Shown here: one piece after another, positions 16,561 to 25,191 of the stretch
Numbering within the stretch: the first letter of the stretch is position 1
Layout of the letters: each line of letters starts with the position of its first letter
DNA from: an uncultured Acetatifactor sp.
GTDB lineage: Bacteria; Bacillota; Clostridia; Lachnospirales; Lachnospiraceae
Length of the DNA: 64,000 bases
Direction of reading: 5' to 3'
Assembly (NCBI GenBank): GCA_910578185.1
Contig: CAJTPN010000005.1
Location: 1-64,000 of the forward strand
Notes under the pieces: model-generated
What the model was told of the DNA's origin: nothing
The model's input: only the letters and a program-made list of their open reading frames with translations
The model's database searches: none
Translations under genes and position numbers: made by a program

Positions 16561-18186
16561 TTAGGGGAGCGATTTTTGTTTACTTCGCAGTCCGCATTCG
16601 CACAGACCCAAGGTCATAAATAACAGCGGCGTATTTAATACCTGCTGAAAGCTGATCAGCGAATGCGCGCCATACATGACAATCGCTAATACCCCCAGCC
16701 ACCCCAGAAAACGTATTCTTTCCTGCCGCTTGCCGTTTCCCTTCTGCTGCGCCCATGTAAACATACTTCCATAAGCCCAAAGTCCCGTCAGGAAAATCGC
16801 TGCATAACATAGCATTCCCATAATCCCCACATTAATCAGCTGGCTTAATATCTCATTATGGGCATTGGTAAAAATCGCTCCCTCCCAATGCTCCCCCTTC
16901 CAGACTTCCGTATCGGCCCCAAGGCGGTTAAACACCGCGATTCCATAACAGTCCGGGCCGGCTCCCAACAATTTGTCCTTTACATTCGCCTGAAAGAAGC
17001 CTTCGCCCGCAATACGCCACAAAAAACCTCTGCCGCTTCCAAAGCCGTCGTCCATTCCGTGAAACATCAGATATACAGCCAACGCCGCCCCCACACCTCC
17101 CAGAAGCATCCCTGCGGCCAGCACTTTTCTCCTTCCGCCCAAAATATCTTTTCCTGACGGAAGCTTCATCCCGGCCCCCTTTTCTCCATACTCAGAACGC
17201 TTCCAAAGAATTGATATTCCAAACAGCACAGCGCATACTGCGGCCGCTATCACCCAGCCATACCATACTGTATGGTCAAATATATTTCCGTCCGCCGCCA
17301 CCGCTGCTTTTTTTCCCCGCAGCCTGGTGAGCAGGTCCATAATAGGCATACAGAGAAAAAATCCTCCAAGCAGCAGGAAAAGTTTCCTCATTGCCTGCAT
17401 ATCTCCCCATCCCAAAATCAGACTTAACGCCGCCCCAACCGCCAGAATCAATAAGCCCCCCTGGCTTCCCTGGATACCCAACAGAACAAACGCCGCTACT
17501 GCGGACACACACAGACCTGTCTGCAGCCAAAACCTCTTCTCCCGGAAAAAATGCGCCAGCACAAAGGCAAGCGCCACACTGTAATATCCGCAGAGCCAGT
17601 TGATATTCCCCAATGTGGAAAGCATATGATTGTACTCCCAGTCCCCACTGTTCCAACCCCTTTGCAGCCCCAGTGGATCTATGCCCAATCGGTGCAGCAG
17701 ACCAAGCAGGGTCACAAGAAAGAAAGCTGCTTCACCCAGATACAGCGGATACAAGGCGCCGTTATACTGCCTTGACACAAAAAAATAGATTCCCACAAAG
17801 ATAAGCTGGGAAATAGCCCCCATATACCATTCATTATAACCATTCCATGCAATAGGCTGATATTCACTGCAAAGCGCGGAAAGCAGCACAAAGACTCCAT
17901 ACGCTGCAACCGCACAATCCACCGGGCCAAATGCCGGAGGAAGTTTCGCCGGTATTCGTCCATTTTTCAACCATCGGATTCGCTCTGTCACCACCCCAAT
18001 CCGTCCCGGCATTCCCAGCACAAGCCAGCACCCCAGGACAAGTATGGATACATTGCGAAACAGCACATATTTGGTATCTCCCAGCTTCCAATACCCCTCC
18101 CCTGTATAGAGCGGCACCGCCGCCATAAGGACAATAATATAAAAATTACATAACAACCCCAGAAATTCATTTTTCCTTTTATCCAT
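16561..18186 (-). CDS. O-antigen ligase/polymerase-like membrane protein
   Basis: This 541-residue polytopic membrane protein, with roughly a dozen hydrophobic segments, resembles the WaaL/Wzy O-antigen ligase superfamily. Between helices lies a large extracytoplasmic loop (residues about 365-440) with GRGFLWRIAGEGF and TNAHNEIL. The arginine and histidine in these positions match the family pattern for handling undecaprenyl-linked glycans. In a Gram-positive this implies polymerising or transferring a surface polysaccharide. The gene stands alone with a poor ribosome site and a moderate promoter, between dnaJ and prmA, and its 3' end abuts the tandem repeat. It may work with the surface-glycan genes at 46-56 kb, but this is inference. 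Confidence 0.75.
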   Translation of the reverse strand: MDKRKNEFLGLLCNFYIIVLMAAVPLYTGEGYWKLGDTKYVLFRNVSILVLGCWLVLGMPGRIGVVTERIRWLKNGRIPAKLPPAFGPVDCAVAAYGVFVLLSALCSEYQPIAWNGYNEWYMGAISQLIFVGIYFFVSRQYNGALYPLYLGEAAFFLVTLLGLLHRLGIDPLGLQRGWNSGDWEYNHMLSTLGNINWLCGYYSVALAFVLAHFFREKRFWLQTGLCVSAVAAFVLLGIQGSQGGLLILAVGAALSLILGWGDMQAMRKLFLLLGGFFLCMPIMDLLTRLRGKKAAVAADGNIFDHTVWYGWVIAAAVCAVLFGISILWKRSEYGEKGAGMKLPSGKDILGGRRKVLAAGMLLGGVGAALAVYLMFHGMDDGFGSGRGFLWRIAGEGFFQANVKDKLLGAGPDCYGIAVFNRLGADTEVWKGEHWEGAIFTNAHNEILSQLINVGIMGMLCYAAIFLTGLWAYGSMFTWAQQKGNGKRQERIRFLGWLGVLAIVMYGAHSLISFQQVLNTPLLFMTLGLCECGLRSKQKSLP

Positions 18187-18194
18187 AATGATAA

Positions 18195-18223
18195 ATTATA
18201 CACTCTTTTTCTCTGATTGAAAA
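18195..18223 (-). promoter_or_regulatory. Possible promoter of the O-antigen-ligase-like gene
   Basis: The minus strand has a perfect -10 TATAAT (18195-18200) with a weak -35 TTTTCA (18218-18223) at 17 bases. It lies between the dnaJ terminator and the gene, showing the gene is probably transcribed apart from the heat-shock operon. Confidence 0.4.
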
Positions 18224-18241
18224 GTCCCTGCAGCCTGATAT

Positions 18242-18284
18242 AAAAAGCTCCGGCGAGTAAAGCTCATCCTTACCCGCCGGAGCT
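18242..18284 (-). terminator. Terminator of the heat-shock operon
   Basis: Minus-strand hairpin: AGCTCCGGCG pairs with CGCCGGAGCT, extended by GTAA/TTAC across a mismatch, and is followed directly by TTTTT (18242-18246). It is a strong intrinsic terminator about 30 bases after dnaJ. Confidence 0.85.
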
Positions 18285-18313
18285 GATAATACAGCGATCC
18301 TCTCATTCATTTC

Positions 18314-19492
18314 CTATTTCCAGAATTTTTTCTTTTTTCCCTCTTTGGAATTGCTCTCCTTGTTTTCACCGGCAGACTCCCGATCCCCTGCGGACTTTGC
18401 AGCGTTTAAAGTATCTCCGGTCAACTCGTCAAACTGTTTTAATAGTTCCTTTGCCTCGGGCTTTAATCTGTCAGGAACCTGTATCACCAAAGTCACATAA
18501 TGGTCTCCACGAACGTCCTTATTCCTCCAGGACGGCACGCCCTTGCCCCGCAGCCGCACCCTGGTGTCAGTCTGGGTCCCCGCTTTCACATCATAAATTA
18601 CCTTGCCGTCAACGGTATCAATGAGAATCTCCCCACCCAAAGCCGCAACCGCAAAGGAAACAGGTACTGTGGAATAAATATCAAAATCCTGCCTCTGAAA
18701 GATGGGATGGCGCCCCACAATCACTTCAATAAGTACATCTCCCCTTGGTCCTCCGTTGATTCCCGGCTCGCCTAAACCGGGCATACGAGTAGACTGGCCA
18801 TTGTCAATACCTGCGGGAATATCCACAGAATAGCGCTTTTTCATAGGGATATAACCGGAACCGTGACAGTCAACACACTTTTCCTTAATCACCTTTCCGC
18901 TGCCCTGACACTCCGGACACGCCTGCACGTTACGGATCGTTCCAAAGAGGGACTGTTGGGTAAACATCACCTGACCTTTACCGCCACATTTAGAACACGT
19001 CTCCGGGCTGGTTCCAGGCTTCGCCCCAGAGCCGTTGCAGGTCTTACAGGTTTCTTTCACCGTAAGCTCTATTTCCTTTTTACAGCCGAACACAGCCTCC
19101 TCAAAAGTAATTCGGACACTGGTGCGCAGATTTGCTCCCTTCATAGGACCGTTGCTCTGGCTTCGGGAACTCCTTCCCCCAAACAGATCGCCAAAAATAT
19201 CACCAAAAATATCACCGAAGTCGGCTCCGCTGAAATCGAATCCGCCCCCGCCCATTCCGCCGTCAAAAGCCGCATGGCCAAACTGATCGTACTGGCGCTT
19301 TTTCTCCGGATCGCTCAAAACGGCATAAGCTTCCGACGCCTCCTTGAACTTCTTCTCCGCCTCTGCGTCGCCGGGATGCATATCAGGATGATATTTCTTC
19401 GCCAGGGTACGATATGCCTTTTTTATCGCGGCGTCATCCGCATTCTTATCCACGCCGAGAACTTCGTAGTAGTCCCTTTTCTGCTCTGCCAT
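18314..19492 (-). CDS. dnaJ: Chaperone DnaJ
   Basis: This co-chaperone stimulates DnaK ATPase and delivers substrates. In order: a J domain (residues 1-70) with the HPD motif (YHPDMHPGD), a glycine/phenylalanine-rich region (GGMGGGGFDFSGADFGDIFG), a zinc domain with four CxxCxGxG repeats (about 140-215), and the C-terminal substrate-binding domains. The length of 392 residues includes a lysine/glutamate-rich tail. It is the last gene of the hrcA operon, 172 bases after dnaK, with a hairpin in between. Confidence 0.97.
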   Translation of the reverse strand: MAEQKRDYYEVLGVDKNADDAAIKKAYRTLAKKYHPDMHPGDAEAEKKFKEASEAYAVLSDPEKKRQYDQFGHAAFDGGMGGGGFDFSGADFGDIFGDIFGDLFGGRSSRSQSNGPMKGANLRTSVRITFEEAVFGCKKEIELTVKETCKTCNGSGAKPGTSPETCSKCGGKGQVMFTQQSLFGTIRNVQACPECQGSGKVIKEKCVDCHGSGYIPMKKRYSVDIPAGIDNGQSTRMPGLGEPGINGGPRGDVLIEVIVGRHPIFQRQDFDIYSTVPVSFAVAALGGEILIDTVDGKVIYDVKAGTQTDTRVRLRGKGVPSWRNKDVRGDHYVTLVIQVPDRLKPEAKELLKQFDELTGDTLNAAKSAGDRESAGENKESNSKEGKKKKFWK

Positions 19493-19521
19493 AGTAAACT
19501 CCTCATATCATAAACACGGCG

Positions 19522-19566
19522 GCACAGAACATATGTCCGGCCTGTGGCCCCACATATACCCTGTGC
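19522..19566 (-). other. Hairpin in the dnaK-dnaJ spacer
   Basis: GCACAG (19522-19527) pairs with CTGTGC (19561-19566). The inner ATATGT/ACATAT and apical GGCC/GGCC pairs also form. No uridine run follows, so it is more likely an RNA processing or stability element than a terminator. Confidence 0.5.
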
Positions 19567-19664
19567 TACCAATTTTTTACAAATCCTAATCTAACTTACC
19601 ACATTCTGCGGATTTATGCAACCATTTAAACGGTTCCCTTTGCAGATTCGTAGTGTTTCAGCCC

Positions 19665-21536
19665 TTATACCTCTCTGAAATCTCCGTCAATCACATCGTC
19701 ATCCGGGCCGGAAGTGCTCTCAGCTCCCGCCCCTGCGCCCATGTCCGGACCTGCCGCACCGGCCTGATTCTGCTGCATATTCTCATACATTTTGCCAAAC
19801 AGGCTCTGTGTGCTGTTGGTCAGCCTCTCTTTGGCTGCGCGCAGCTCATCCACGTCGCTTTCGCTCATCTCCTGATCCTTTGTTCTCTCCAGGATTGCCT
19901 TCACTGCATCCAGATCAGCCTGAACCGCAGACTTATCGCTGTCGCTTAACTTGTCGCCCACTTCCTTCAGAGCATTCTCGGTCTGGAACACATAGGAATC
20001 CGCATCGTTTCTGGCCTCGATAGCTTCCTTGCGCTTCTTGTCCTGCGCTTCAAACTCAGCCGCTTCCTTGACCGCCTTCTCGATCTCATCGTCGGACATA
20101 TTGGAGCCTGCAGTGATGGTGATATGCTGTTCCTTACCGGTTCCCAGATCCTTGGCGGAAACATTTACGATACCGTTTGCATCGATATCGAAAGTAACCT
20201 CGATCTGAGGCACGCCTCTTCTTGCAGGAGGAATCCCGTCCAGACGGAATTGTCCCAAAACCTTGTTGTCTCTCGCAAACTGTCTCTCACCCTGCACTAC
20301 CACAATTTCAACGGATGTCTGATTATCCGCCGCCGTGGTGAACGGTTTGCTCTTCTTGGTAGGAATTGTGGTATTTCTCTCAATCAACTTGGTAGCGATA
20401 CCACCCTGGGTCTCGATGGACAATGACAACGGAGTCACATCCAGCAAAAGGATATCGCCCGCACCCGCATCGCCCGCCAGCTTACCGCCCTGTACGGAGG
20501 CGCCGATGGCAACACATTCATCCGGATTCAAGGACTTGCTGGGTTCCTTGCCGGTAAGCTGTCTCACCTTATCCTGCACTGCGGGAATACGTGTGGAACC
20601 GCCTACCAGAAGCACCTGCCCCAGATCAGCATTGGTAAGTCCCGCATCTCTCATGGCATTCTGTACAGGGATTGCAGTCTTTTCCACCAGATCCCTGGTC
20701 AATTCATCAAACTGTGCACGGCTTAAGTTCATGTCAAAGTGCTTAGGTCCCTCTGCGGTAGCAGTGATAAACGGCAGGTTGATATTGGTGGTCATTGCGC
20801 TGGAAAGCTCCTTCTTGGCTTTCTCTGCGGCTTCCTTCAATCTCTGCATCGCCATTTTGTCGCCGGAGAGATCCACGCCTTCCGCCTTCTTAAATTCGGA
20901 AAGCATCCACTGAATAATCTTGTTGTCAAAATCATCACCGCCAAGGCGCGTATCGCCGTTGGTGGCAAGAACCTCTATCACGCCGTCGCCAATTTCGATA
21001 ATGGATACGTCAAAGGTACCGCCGCCTAAGTCATACACCATAATCTTCTGCTCTTTTTCATTGTCCAGCCCATACGCAAGCGCAGCAGCCGTGGGCTCGT
21101 TGATAATACGCTTCACATCCAGTCCCGCGATCTTGCCTGCATCCTTGGTGGCCTGGCGCTGCGCATCATTAAAGTACGCAGGCACTGTTATCACCGCCTC
21201 GCTGACCTTCTCGCCCAAATATCCTTCCGCGTCCGCTTTCAGCTTCTGCAGAATCATAGCAGAAATCTGCTGAGGGGAATATTTTTTGTCGTCGATATGA
21301 CGTCCATTGTCCGTGCCCATGTCCCTTTTGATGGAAGCGATGGTCTTCTCCGAATTGGTAACTGCCTGACGCTTTGCAGGCTCACCTACCAGCCTCTCGC
21401 CCGTCTTTGTAAAAGCCACAACGGAAGGTGTTGTCCTTGCGCCTTCCGCATTGGCGATAACGGTGGGCTTGCCGCCCTCCATCACAGCCACGCAGCTGTT
21501 TGTTGTACCCAAGTCAATGCCAATAATCTTGCTCAT
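19665..21536 (-). CDS. dnaK: Chaperone DnaK (Hsp70)
   Basis: This ATP-dependent chaperone begins SKIIGIDLGTTNSCVAV. It has the expected nucleotide-binding domain motifs (DLGGGTFDVSI, VGGSTRIP), a linker DVTPLSLSIETQGG, a substrate-binding domain and a helical lid, and ends in a glycine/alanine-rich tail with acidic DDVIDGDFREV. The length of 623 residues is normal. A strong AGGAGG site precedes the ATG. It lies 135 bases downstream of grpE. Confidence 0.98.
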   Translation of the reverse strand: MSKIIGIDLGTTNSCVAVMEGGKPTVIANAEGARTTPSVVAFTKTGERLVGEPAKRQAVTNSEKTIASIKRDMGTDNGRHIDDKKYSPQQISAMILQKLKADAEGYLGEKVSEAVITVPAYFNDAQRQATKDAGKIAGLDVKRIINEPTAAALAYGLDNEKEQKIMVYDLGGGTFDVSIIEIGDGVIEVLATNGDTRLGGDDFDNKIIQWMLSEFKKAEGVDLSGDKMAMQRLKEAAEKAKKELSSAMTTNINLPFITATAEGPKHFDMNLSRAQFDELTRDLVEKTAIPVQNAMRDAGLTNADLGQVLLVGGSTRIPAVQDKVRQLTGKEPSKSLNPDECVAIGASVQGGKLAGDAGAGDILLLDVTPLSLSIETQGGIATKLIERNTTIPTKKSKPFTTAADNQTSVEIVVVQGERQFARDNKVLGQFRLDGIPPARRGVPQIEVTFDIDANGIVNVSAKDLGTGKEQHITITAGSNMSDDEIEKAVKEAAEFEAQDKKRKEAIEARNDADSYVFQTENALKEVGDKLSDSDKSAVQADLDAVKAILERTKDQEMSESDVDELRAAKERLTNSTQSLFGKMYENMQQNQAGAAGPDMGAGAGAESTSGPDDDVIDGDFREV

Positions 21537-21671
21537 CTTTTATATCCTCCTGAATTTTCTCCAACTGACTTTTATAGAAACGCTTATATGCGCTTTTTGT
21601 GTTCTAAACTCACCGGAACCAATTTTTACCTGCTATAAGAAGTCCGGTCTGTCAATGTTTTCCGCAGCCTT

Positions 21672-22379
21672 TTACACCACTACCGATACCATGGAATGCC
21701 TTACCACACTTCCCCGGTAAGTATATCCCTTCTGCAGTTCCTGGGCCACCATGCCAGACTCAAACTCTTCGCTCTCTACCTGCATCACTGCATTGTGAAG
21801 TGTGGGATCAAATTCCTTTCCCACCGCCTCGATGGGCTTCACGTCAATATTTTCCAGCTCCTTCAGCAGCTGCTTATAAATACGGCTCATACCGTCCACA
21901 AAGGGATCTTCTTTCCGATCCTCCGGTACCGTGGCCAGGCCCCTCTCAAAATTGTCTACAATGGGAAGCATCTTCTCAATTACGCTTTTGGCCCCTGTCT
22001 CAAACATGGACTGTTTTTCCTTCTCCGTCCTGTTCCGGAAATTTTCAAATTCAGCCAGCTGACGCTTTACCCTGTCCTCCAGGTGTTCAATCTGTTCCCT
22101 GTAGCCCTGAGTTTTCTTATCCTGCTTTGCCTGCTTCTTTGCCGCCCGCTTTTCCGCCCAGGTTTTTGGATCTTCTCCTTCTGGGGTTTCCTCCTCATTT
22201 TCTTCCGTATCTTCCCCGTCGGCATCCTCTGTGTTAACTTCCTCTTCCCCTGCGGTTTCCTCCGTCCCGCCTTCCTCAGAAGCAGCGTCAGACTGCGCCT
22301 TAGTCTCCCGGGTTTCTTCCGATACCTCAGAGCTTTTTGTGTTTTCCGTTTCTTCCACTCTCTGTTCCTGTTCCGCCAT
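21672..22379 (-). CDS. grpE: Nucleotide exchange factor GrpE
   Basis: GrpE releases ADP from DnaK. The conserved part (about residues 95-235) includes the long coiled-coil helix with QLAEFENFRNRTEKEK and the C-terminal beta domain with VMQVESEE and VRHSMVSV. The first ~90 residues are a very acidic, glutamate/threonine-rich low-complexity arm, longer than in E. coli. The start at 22379 is supported by GGGAGG seven bases upstream; a longer frame reaches back into hrcA and is not family-like. It follows hrcA by 19 bases. Confidence 0.95.
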   Translation of the reverse strand: MAEQEQRVEETENTKSSEVSEETRETKAQSDAASEEGGTEETAGEEEVNTEDADGEDTEENEEETPEGEDPKTWAEKRAAKKQAKQDKKTQGYREQIEHLEDRVKRQLAEFENFRNRTEKEKQSMFETGAKSVIEKMLPIVDNFERGLATVPEDRKEDPFVDGMSRIYKQLLKELENIDVKPIEAVGKEFDPTLHNAVMQVESEEFESGMVAQELQKGYTYRGSVVRHSMVSVVV

Positions 22380-22398
22380 ATTGATGCCTCCCTGCGCT

Positions 22399-23457
22399 TT
22401 ATAGTATTTCTTCCTGACCATCTTCATTTCCGTATAACGCATCTAACTGCGCCTGGATCGTCCGAAGCATTCCCACGACCTTGTCATAATCCATCCGCTT
22501 AGGCCCCACAATACCAATTGTACCCTTCCTGCCGCCGCCCAATTCATAAGTTCCCGTGACGACGCTGCAGTCTTTCATGCTCTGAACCGGTGTCTCCTCA
22601 CCGATATACACCTGAATACCGGTCTCTCCGTCTTCAACATCGGCTTCTTTCAACAGCTCACCTAACAGCTGCTTTTCCTCAAAGGTATTGATCAACTCAC
22701 TTGCCTTCTGATGATCCGCCAACTCAGGATACCGGAAAATATTGTTGGTGCCGCTGGTATAAATTTCCAGATCCTCCTCCGCCCTGATGGCATCTGCCAC
22801 CGCGTCTATCACTTCGCTGACCAGGTGACTGTGAATGCCCGCTTGGGCCTTCATTGCGGCGATCATTGCCAGGTTAATCTCGTCAATGGACAAACCGTTC
22901 AAATAGGTGTTTAAAAGAATATTCAGCTTTAACAGCGTATCGTCGTCCATTCCCTCCTGCAGGGCAAGAATATTATTCTTAATTACATTTCCTTCACTGA
23001 CTATGACCGCCAGAAGCTGATGGGCGTCCACCCTGGACAGCTGGATAAACTTCAATTTGCTGCGCTTGGCCTGAGGGGCAGAGATCATGGTGGCGTATTG
23101 GGTATTCTGTGCCAGAACTCTTGCCACCTGCTTCAGCAGCGCCTCTATCTTATCCTGTCGCTCAACCAGCATTGCCTTCATTTCCTTTAGCTCCACAACT
23201 TCCCGTTCCTTTTCCTCCATCATGGTATCCACGTAAAGCCGATAGCCTTTGTCAGAAGGAATCCGCCCTGCGGAAGTATGGGGCTGCAGGATATATCCCA
23301 TTTCTTCCAGATCGGACATTTCATTTCGTATGGTTGCGGAACTTAAGTTCAGGTCAGTATACTTGGAAATAGTTCTGCTGCCAACCGGCTCCCCTGTCTC
23401 CAGGTAATTGCGGATGACCGCCTGCAGGATTTTCTTTTTTCTGTCATCCAGCTCCAT
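22399..23457 (-). CDS. hrcA: Heat-inducible repressor HrcA
   Basis: This repressor binds the CIRCE operator. The start MELDDRKKKILQAVIRNYLETGEPVGS is typical. The winged helix-turn-helix carries SSATIRNEMSDLEEMGY, and HTSAGRIPSDKGYR follows. The remainder is the GAF-like and dimerisation region. The start at 23457 has GGGAGG eight bases upstream. It is the first gene of hrcA-grpE-dnaK-dnaJ and is autoregulated through the CIRCE element in its own leader. Confidence 0.97.
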   Translation of the reverse strand: MELDDRKKKILQAVIRNYLETGEPVGSRTISKYTDLNLSSATIRNEMSDLEEMGYILQPHTSAGRIPSDKGYRLYVDTMMEEKEREVVELKEMKAMLVERQDKIEALLKQVARVLAQNTQYATMISAPQAKRSKLKFIQLSRVDAHQLLAVIVSEGNVIKNNILALQEGMDDDTLLKLNILLNTYLNGLSIDEINLAMIAAMKAQAGIHSHLVSEVIDAVADAIRAEEDLEIYTSGTNNIFRYPELADHQKASELINTFEEKQLLGELLKEADVEDGETGIQVYIGEETPVQSMKDCSVVTGTYELGGGRKGTIGIVGPKRMDYDKVVGMLRTIQAQLDALYGNEDGQEEIL

Positions 23458-23480
23458 CCAAGCTGCCTCCCTTTTTATTA

Positions 23481-23507
23481 TTAGCACTCATTTAAGAGGA
23501 GTGCTAA
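23481..23507. promoter_or_regulatory. CIRCE operator
   Basis: The exact consensus inverted repeat TTAGCACTC, nine bases, GAGTGCTAA is present. It sits downstream of the -10 box in the transcribed leader of hrcA, where HrcA binding blocks the whole chaperone operon. Confidence 0.98.
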
Positions 23508-23521
23508 CATCTACTAACCAT

Positions 23522-23550
23522 AAAATATCACTTACCCTATCTATTGTCAA
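23522..23550 (-). promoter_or_regulatory. Sigma-A promoter of the hrcA operon
   Basis: Minus-strand -35 TTGACA (23545-23550) and -10 TATTTT (23522-23527), with a TGA extended element, are separated by 17 bases. The predicted start lies just before the CIRCE repeat. Confidence 0.85.
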
Positions 23551-23590
23551 CTGATTTTGCAAAAAATAATTCTAAAATAATTCTAAATGC

Positions 23591-23631
23591 AAAAAAATGG
23601 CACCCAATCCCACATTCTGGAATCGGATGCC
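23591..23631 (-). terminator. Terminator after the DUF6465-like gene
   Basis: Minus-strand imperfect hairpin GGCATCCGATTCC / GGGATTGGGTGCC is followed by seven uridines (23591-23597), 25 bases past the stop. Confidence 0.75.
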
Positions 23632-23656
23632 GTTCTTTCCGTTATTGCACAAATGA

Positions 23657-24073
23657 TTATATTGTGAAGTCTCCGGTATATTCCCCGTTCATCACATAGT
23701 AAACCTTACCTTCCTCAGGCTTTACATAAAGCTCTATGTTCTCAAGATCTCCGGCCTTCTGCTTCAGGTCGTATTTCCACACGTCCTTTGCCATCTTCAC
23801 CAGATCCTCCTCTGCGTAAGACTTGCCGGAAAACTGTACGTGCATGGTATACTCCTGGCTGGCTTTCTTTGCTGCCGTCTTAGTCGTCGTAGTCTTTGTT
23901 GTAGTTTTACCTGTTGTCTTCTTTGCCGGATCTTTCTTTGCTGCCGTTGTCTTAGGTTCTGCAACCTTATCTTCTGCCTTTATGATTTCTGTCGTGGACT
24001 TTGCTACCTCAAGCTCCGCAGCCTTCGCTGCCGCCTCCGCAGCTTTTACTGCGTTTGACTTTCTTCCTGCCAT
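23657..24073 (-). CDS. DUF6465-like protein with lysine/threonine/alanine-rich arm
   Basis: This 138-residue protein has two parts. Residues 1-72 are a low-complexity, highly basic Ala/Lys/Thr stretch that recalls histone-like or nucleic-acid-binding tails. Residues 73-138 form a compact domain with YTMHVQFSGKSYAEEDLV and LYVKPEEGKVYYVMNGEYTG, which I recognise as a small domain common in Lachnospiraceae, provisionally DUF6465. Function is unknown; it is probably cytoplasmic. It is monocistronic with a strong promoter and a strong terminator, so it is likely abundant. Confidence 0.75.
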   Translation of the reverse strand: MAGRKSNAVKAAEAAAKAAELEVAKSTTEIIKAEDKVAEPKTTAAKKDPAKKTTGKTTTKTTTTKTAAKKASQEYTMHVQFSGKSYAEEDLVKMAKDVWKYDLKQKAGDLENIELYVKPEEGKVYYVMNGEYTGDFTI

Positions 24074-24164
24074 AATGACTATTCTTCCTTTCTATAAACA
24101 ATTATAGTTTACTGTATTCTGCCCAGCAGGCTTTTGTGATCCTTGATAAAGCTTGCTTTAAAGC

Positions 24165-24193
24165 ATTGTAGTGCATTTTGAAGTAATTGTCAA
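24165..24193 (-). promoter_or_regulatory. Promoter of the DUF6465-like gene
   Basis: Minus-strand -35 TTGACA (24188-24193) and -10 TACAAT (24165-24170) are separated by 17 bases, near-consensus for sigma-A. Confidence 0.8.
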
Positions 24194-24259
24194 CAATTTT
24201 AAGCTTTTTCCTTTCTAAAATTGTAACAATTACAAAAAGAGCCCACAGCCTTTTTCATC

Positions 24260-25135
24260 TCACGCCAGAACACTGAAATAAAACAGCACAACGATTCCCA
24301 ACAAGATTCTATACCAGCCAAACACTTTAAAATCATGCTTCTTGATATAACCCATCAAAAACTTAAGCACAAACAGGGATACCACAAAGGATACCACCAC
24401 ACCCACAATCAGCAGCGTTAACTCCATGGTGGTAAAATCAAATCCAAACTTCACCACCTTTAAAAGGCTTGCGCCAAACATGACCGGAATGGCCAGAAAA
24501 AATGTATACTCCGCCGCCACGGTTCTGGAGACGCCAATCAGCAAAGCGCCCACAATGGTTGCGCCGGACCGGGAAGTTCCGGGAAAAACAGCCGCAATCA
24601 GCTGAAATGCACCGATGAGCAAAGCCGTCTGATATGTGATTTCCGACAAAGATGTCACTTTGTATTTTCTTCCTCTGTTCCAGTTTTCTATCAGAATAAA
24701 CGCCACGCCGAATACAATCAGCGCAATCGCCACACTGGTGGGATTATAAAACAACGCGTTAAACACATCGTCAAACAAAACGCCAATGACCGCAGCCGGA
24801 ATACAGGATACCAATATCTTAAACCACAGAATCCAGATATCTTTTTTCAGGTAAGCCCACACGCCGGTTCCTCCTGTTTTCTTCCTTTCCTGTCTGGTCA
24901 GGGCAAAGGGCCAAATCTGATTCCAAAATAGAACCACCACTGCCATGATTGCCCCCAGCTGAATCACAACGTCAAACATGCCGAAAAAATCCTCGCTGAC
25001 GCCAGCTCCGCCTTGGGCGGATTGAAAGGGAATCAGACTTTCCAGCAAAATCAGGTGGCCCGTACTGCTGATGGGCAGCCATTCCGTAATCCCCTCCACA
25101 ATGCCGTAAAATATTGCCTTTATGATTTCCAACAT
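24260..25135 (-). CDS. uppP: Undecaprenyl-diphosphatase UppP (BacA)
   Basis: This membrane phosphatase recycles undecaprenyl diphosphate, the lipid carrier for peptidoglycan and wall glycans. The 291-residue protein has about eight hydrophobic segments, the N-terminal motif GITEWLPISSTGHL, and PGTSRSGAT at about residue 185; both are catalytic signatures of the BacA family. GGAGA precedes the ATG. It is the last gene of a run that includes the patatin gene 56 bases upstream. Confidence 0.95.
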   Translation of the reverse strand: MLEIIKAIFYGIVEGITEWLPISSTGHLILLESLIPFQSAQGGAGVSEDFFGMFDVVIQLGAIMAVVVLFWNQIWPFALTRQERKKTGGTGVWAYLKKDIWILWFKILVSCIPAAVIGVLFDDVFNALFYNPTSVAIALIVFGVAFILIENWNRGRKYKVTSLSEITYQTALLIGAFQLIAAVFPGTSRSGATIVGALLIGVSRTVAAEYTFFLAIPVMFGASLLKVVKFGFDFTTMELTLLIVGVVVSFVVSLFVLKFLMGYIKKHDFKVFGWYRILLGIVVLFYFSVLA

Positions 25136-25191
25136 ATTTTAAATCTCCAATCCTTTTGTCTCTATTCATAGGTACGCCGTACATCCAGGTA

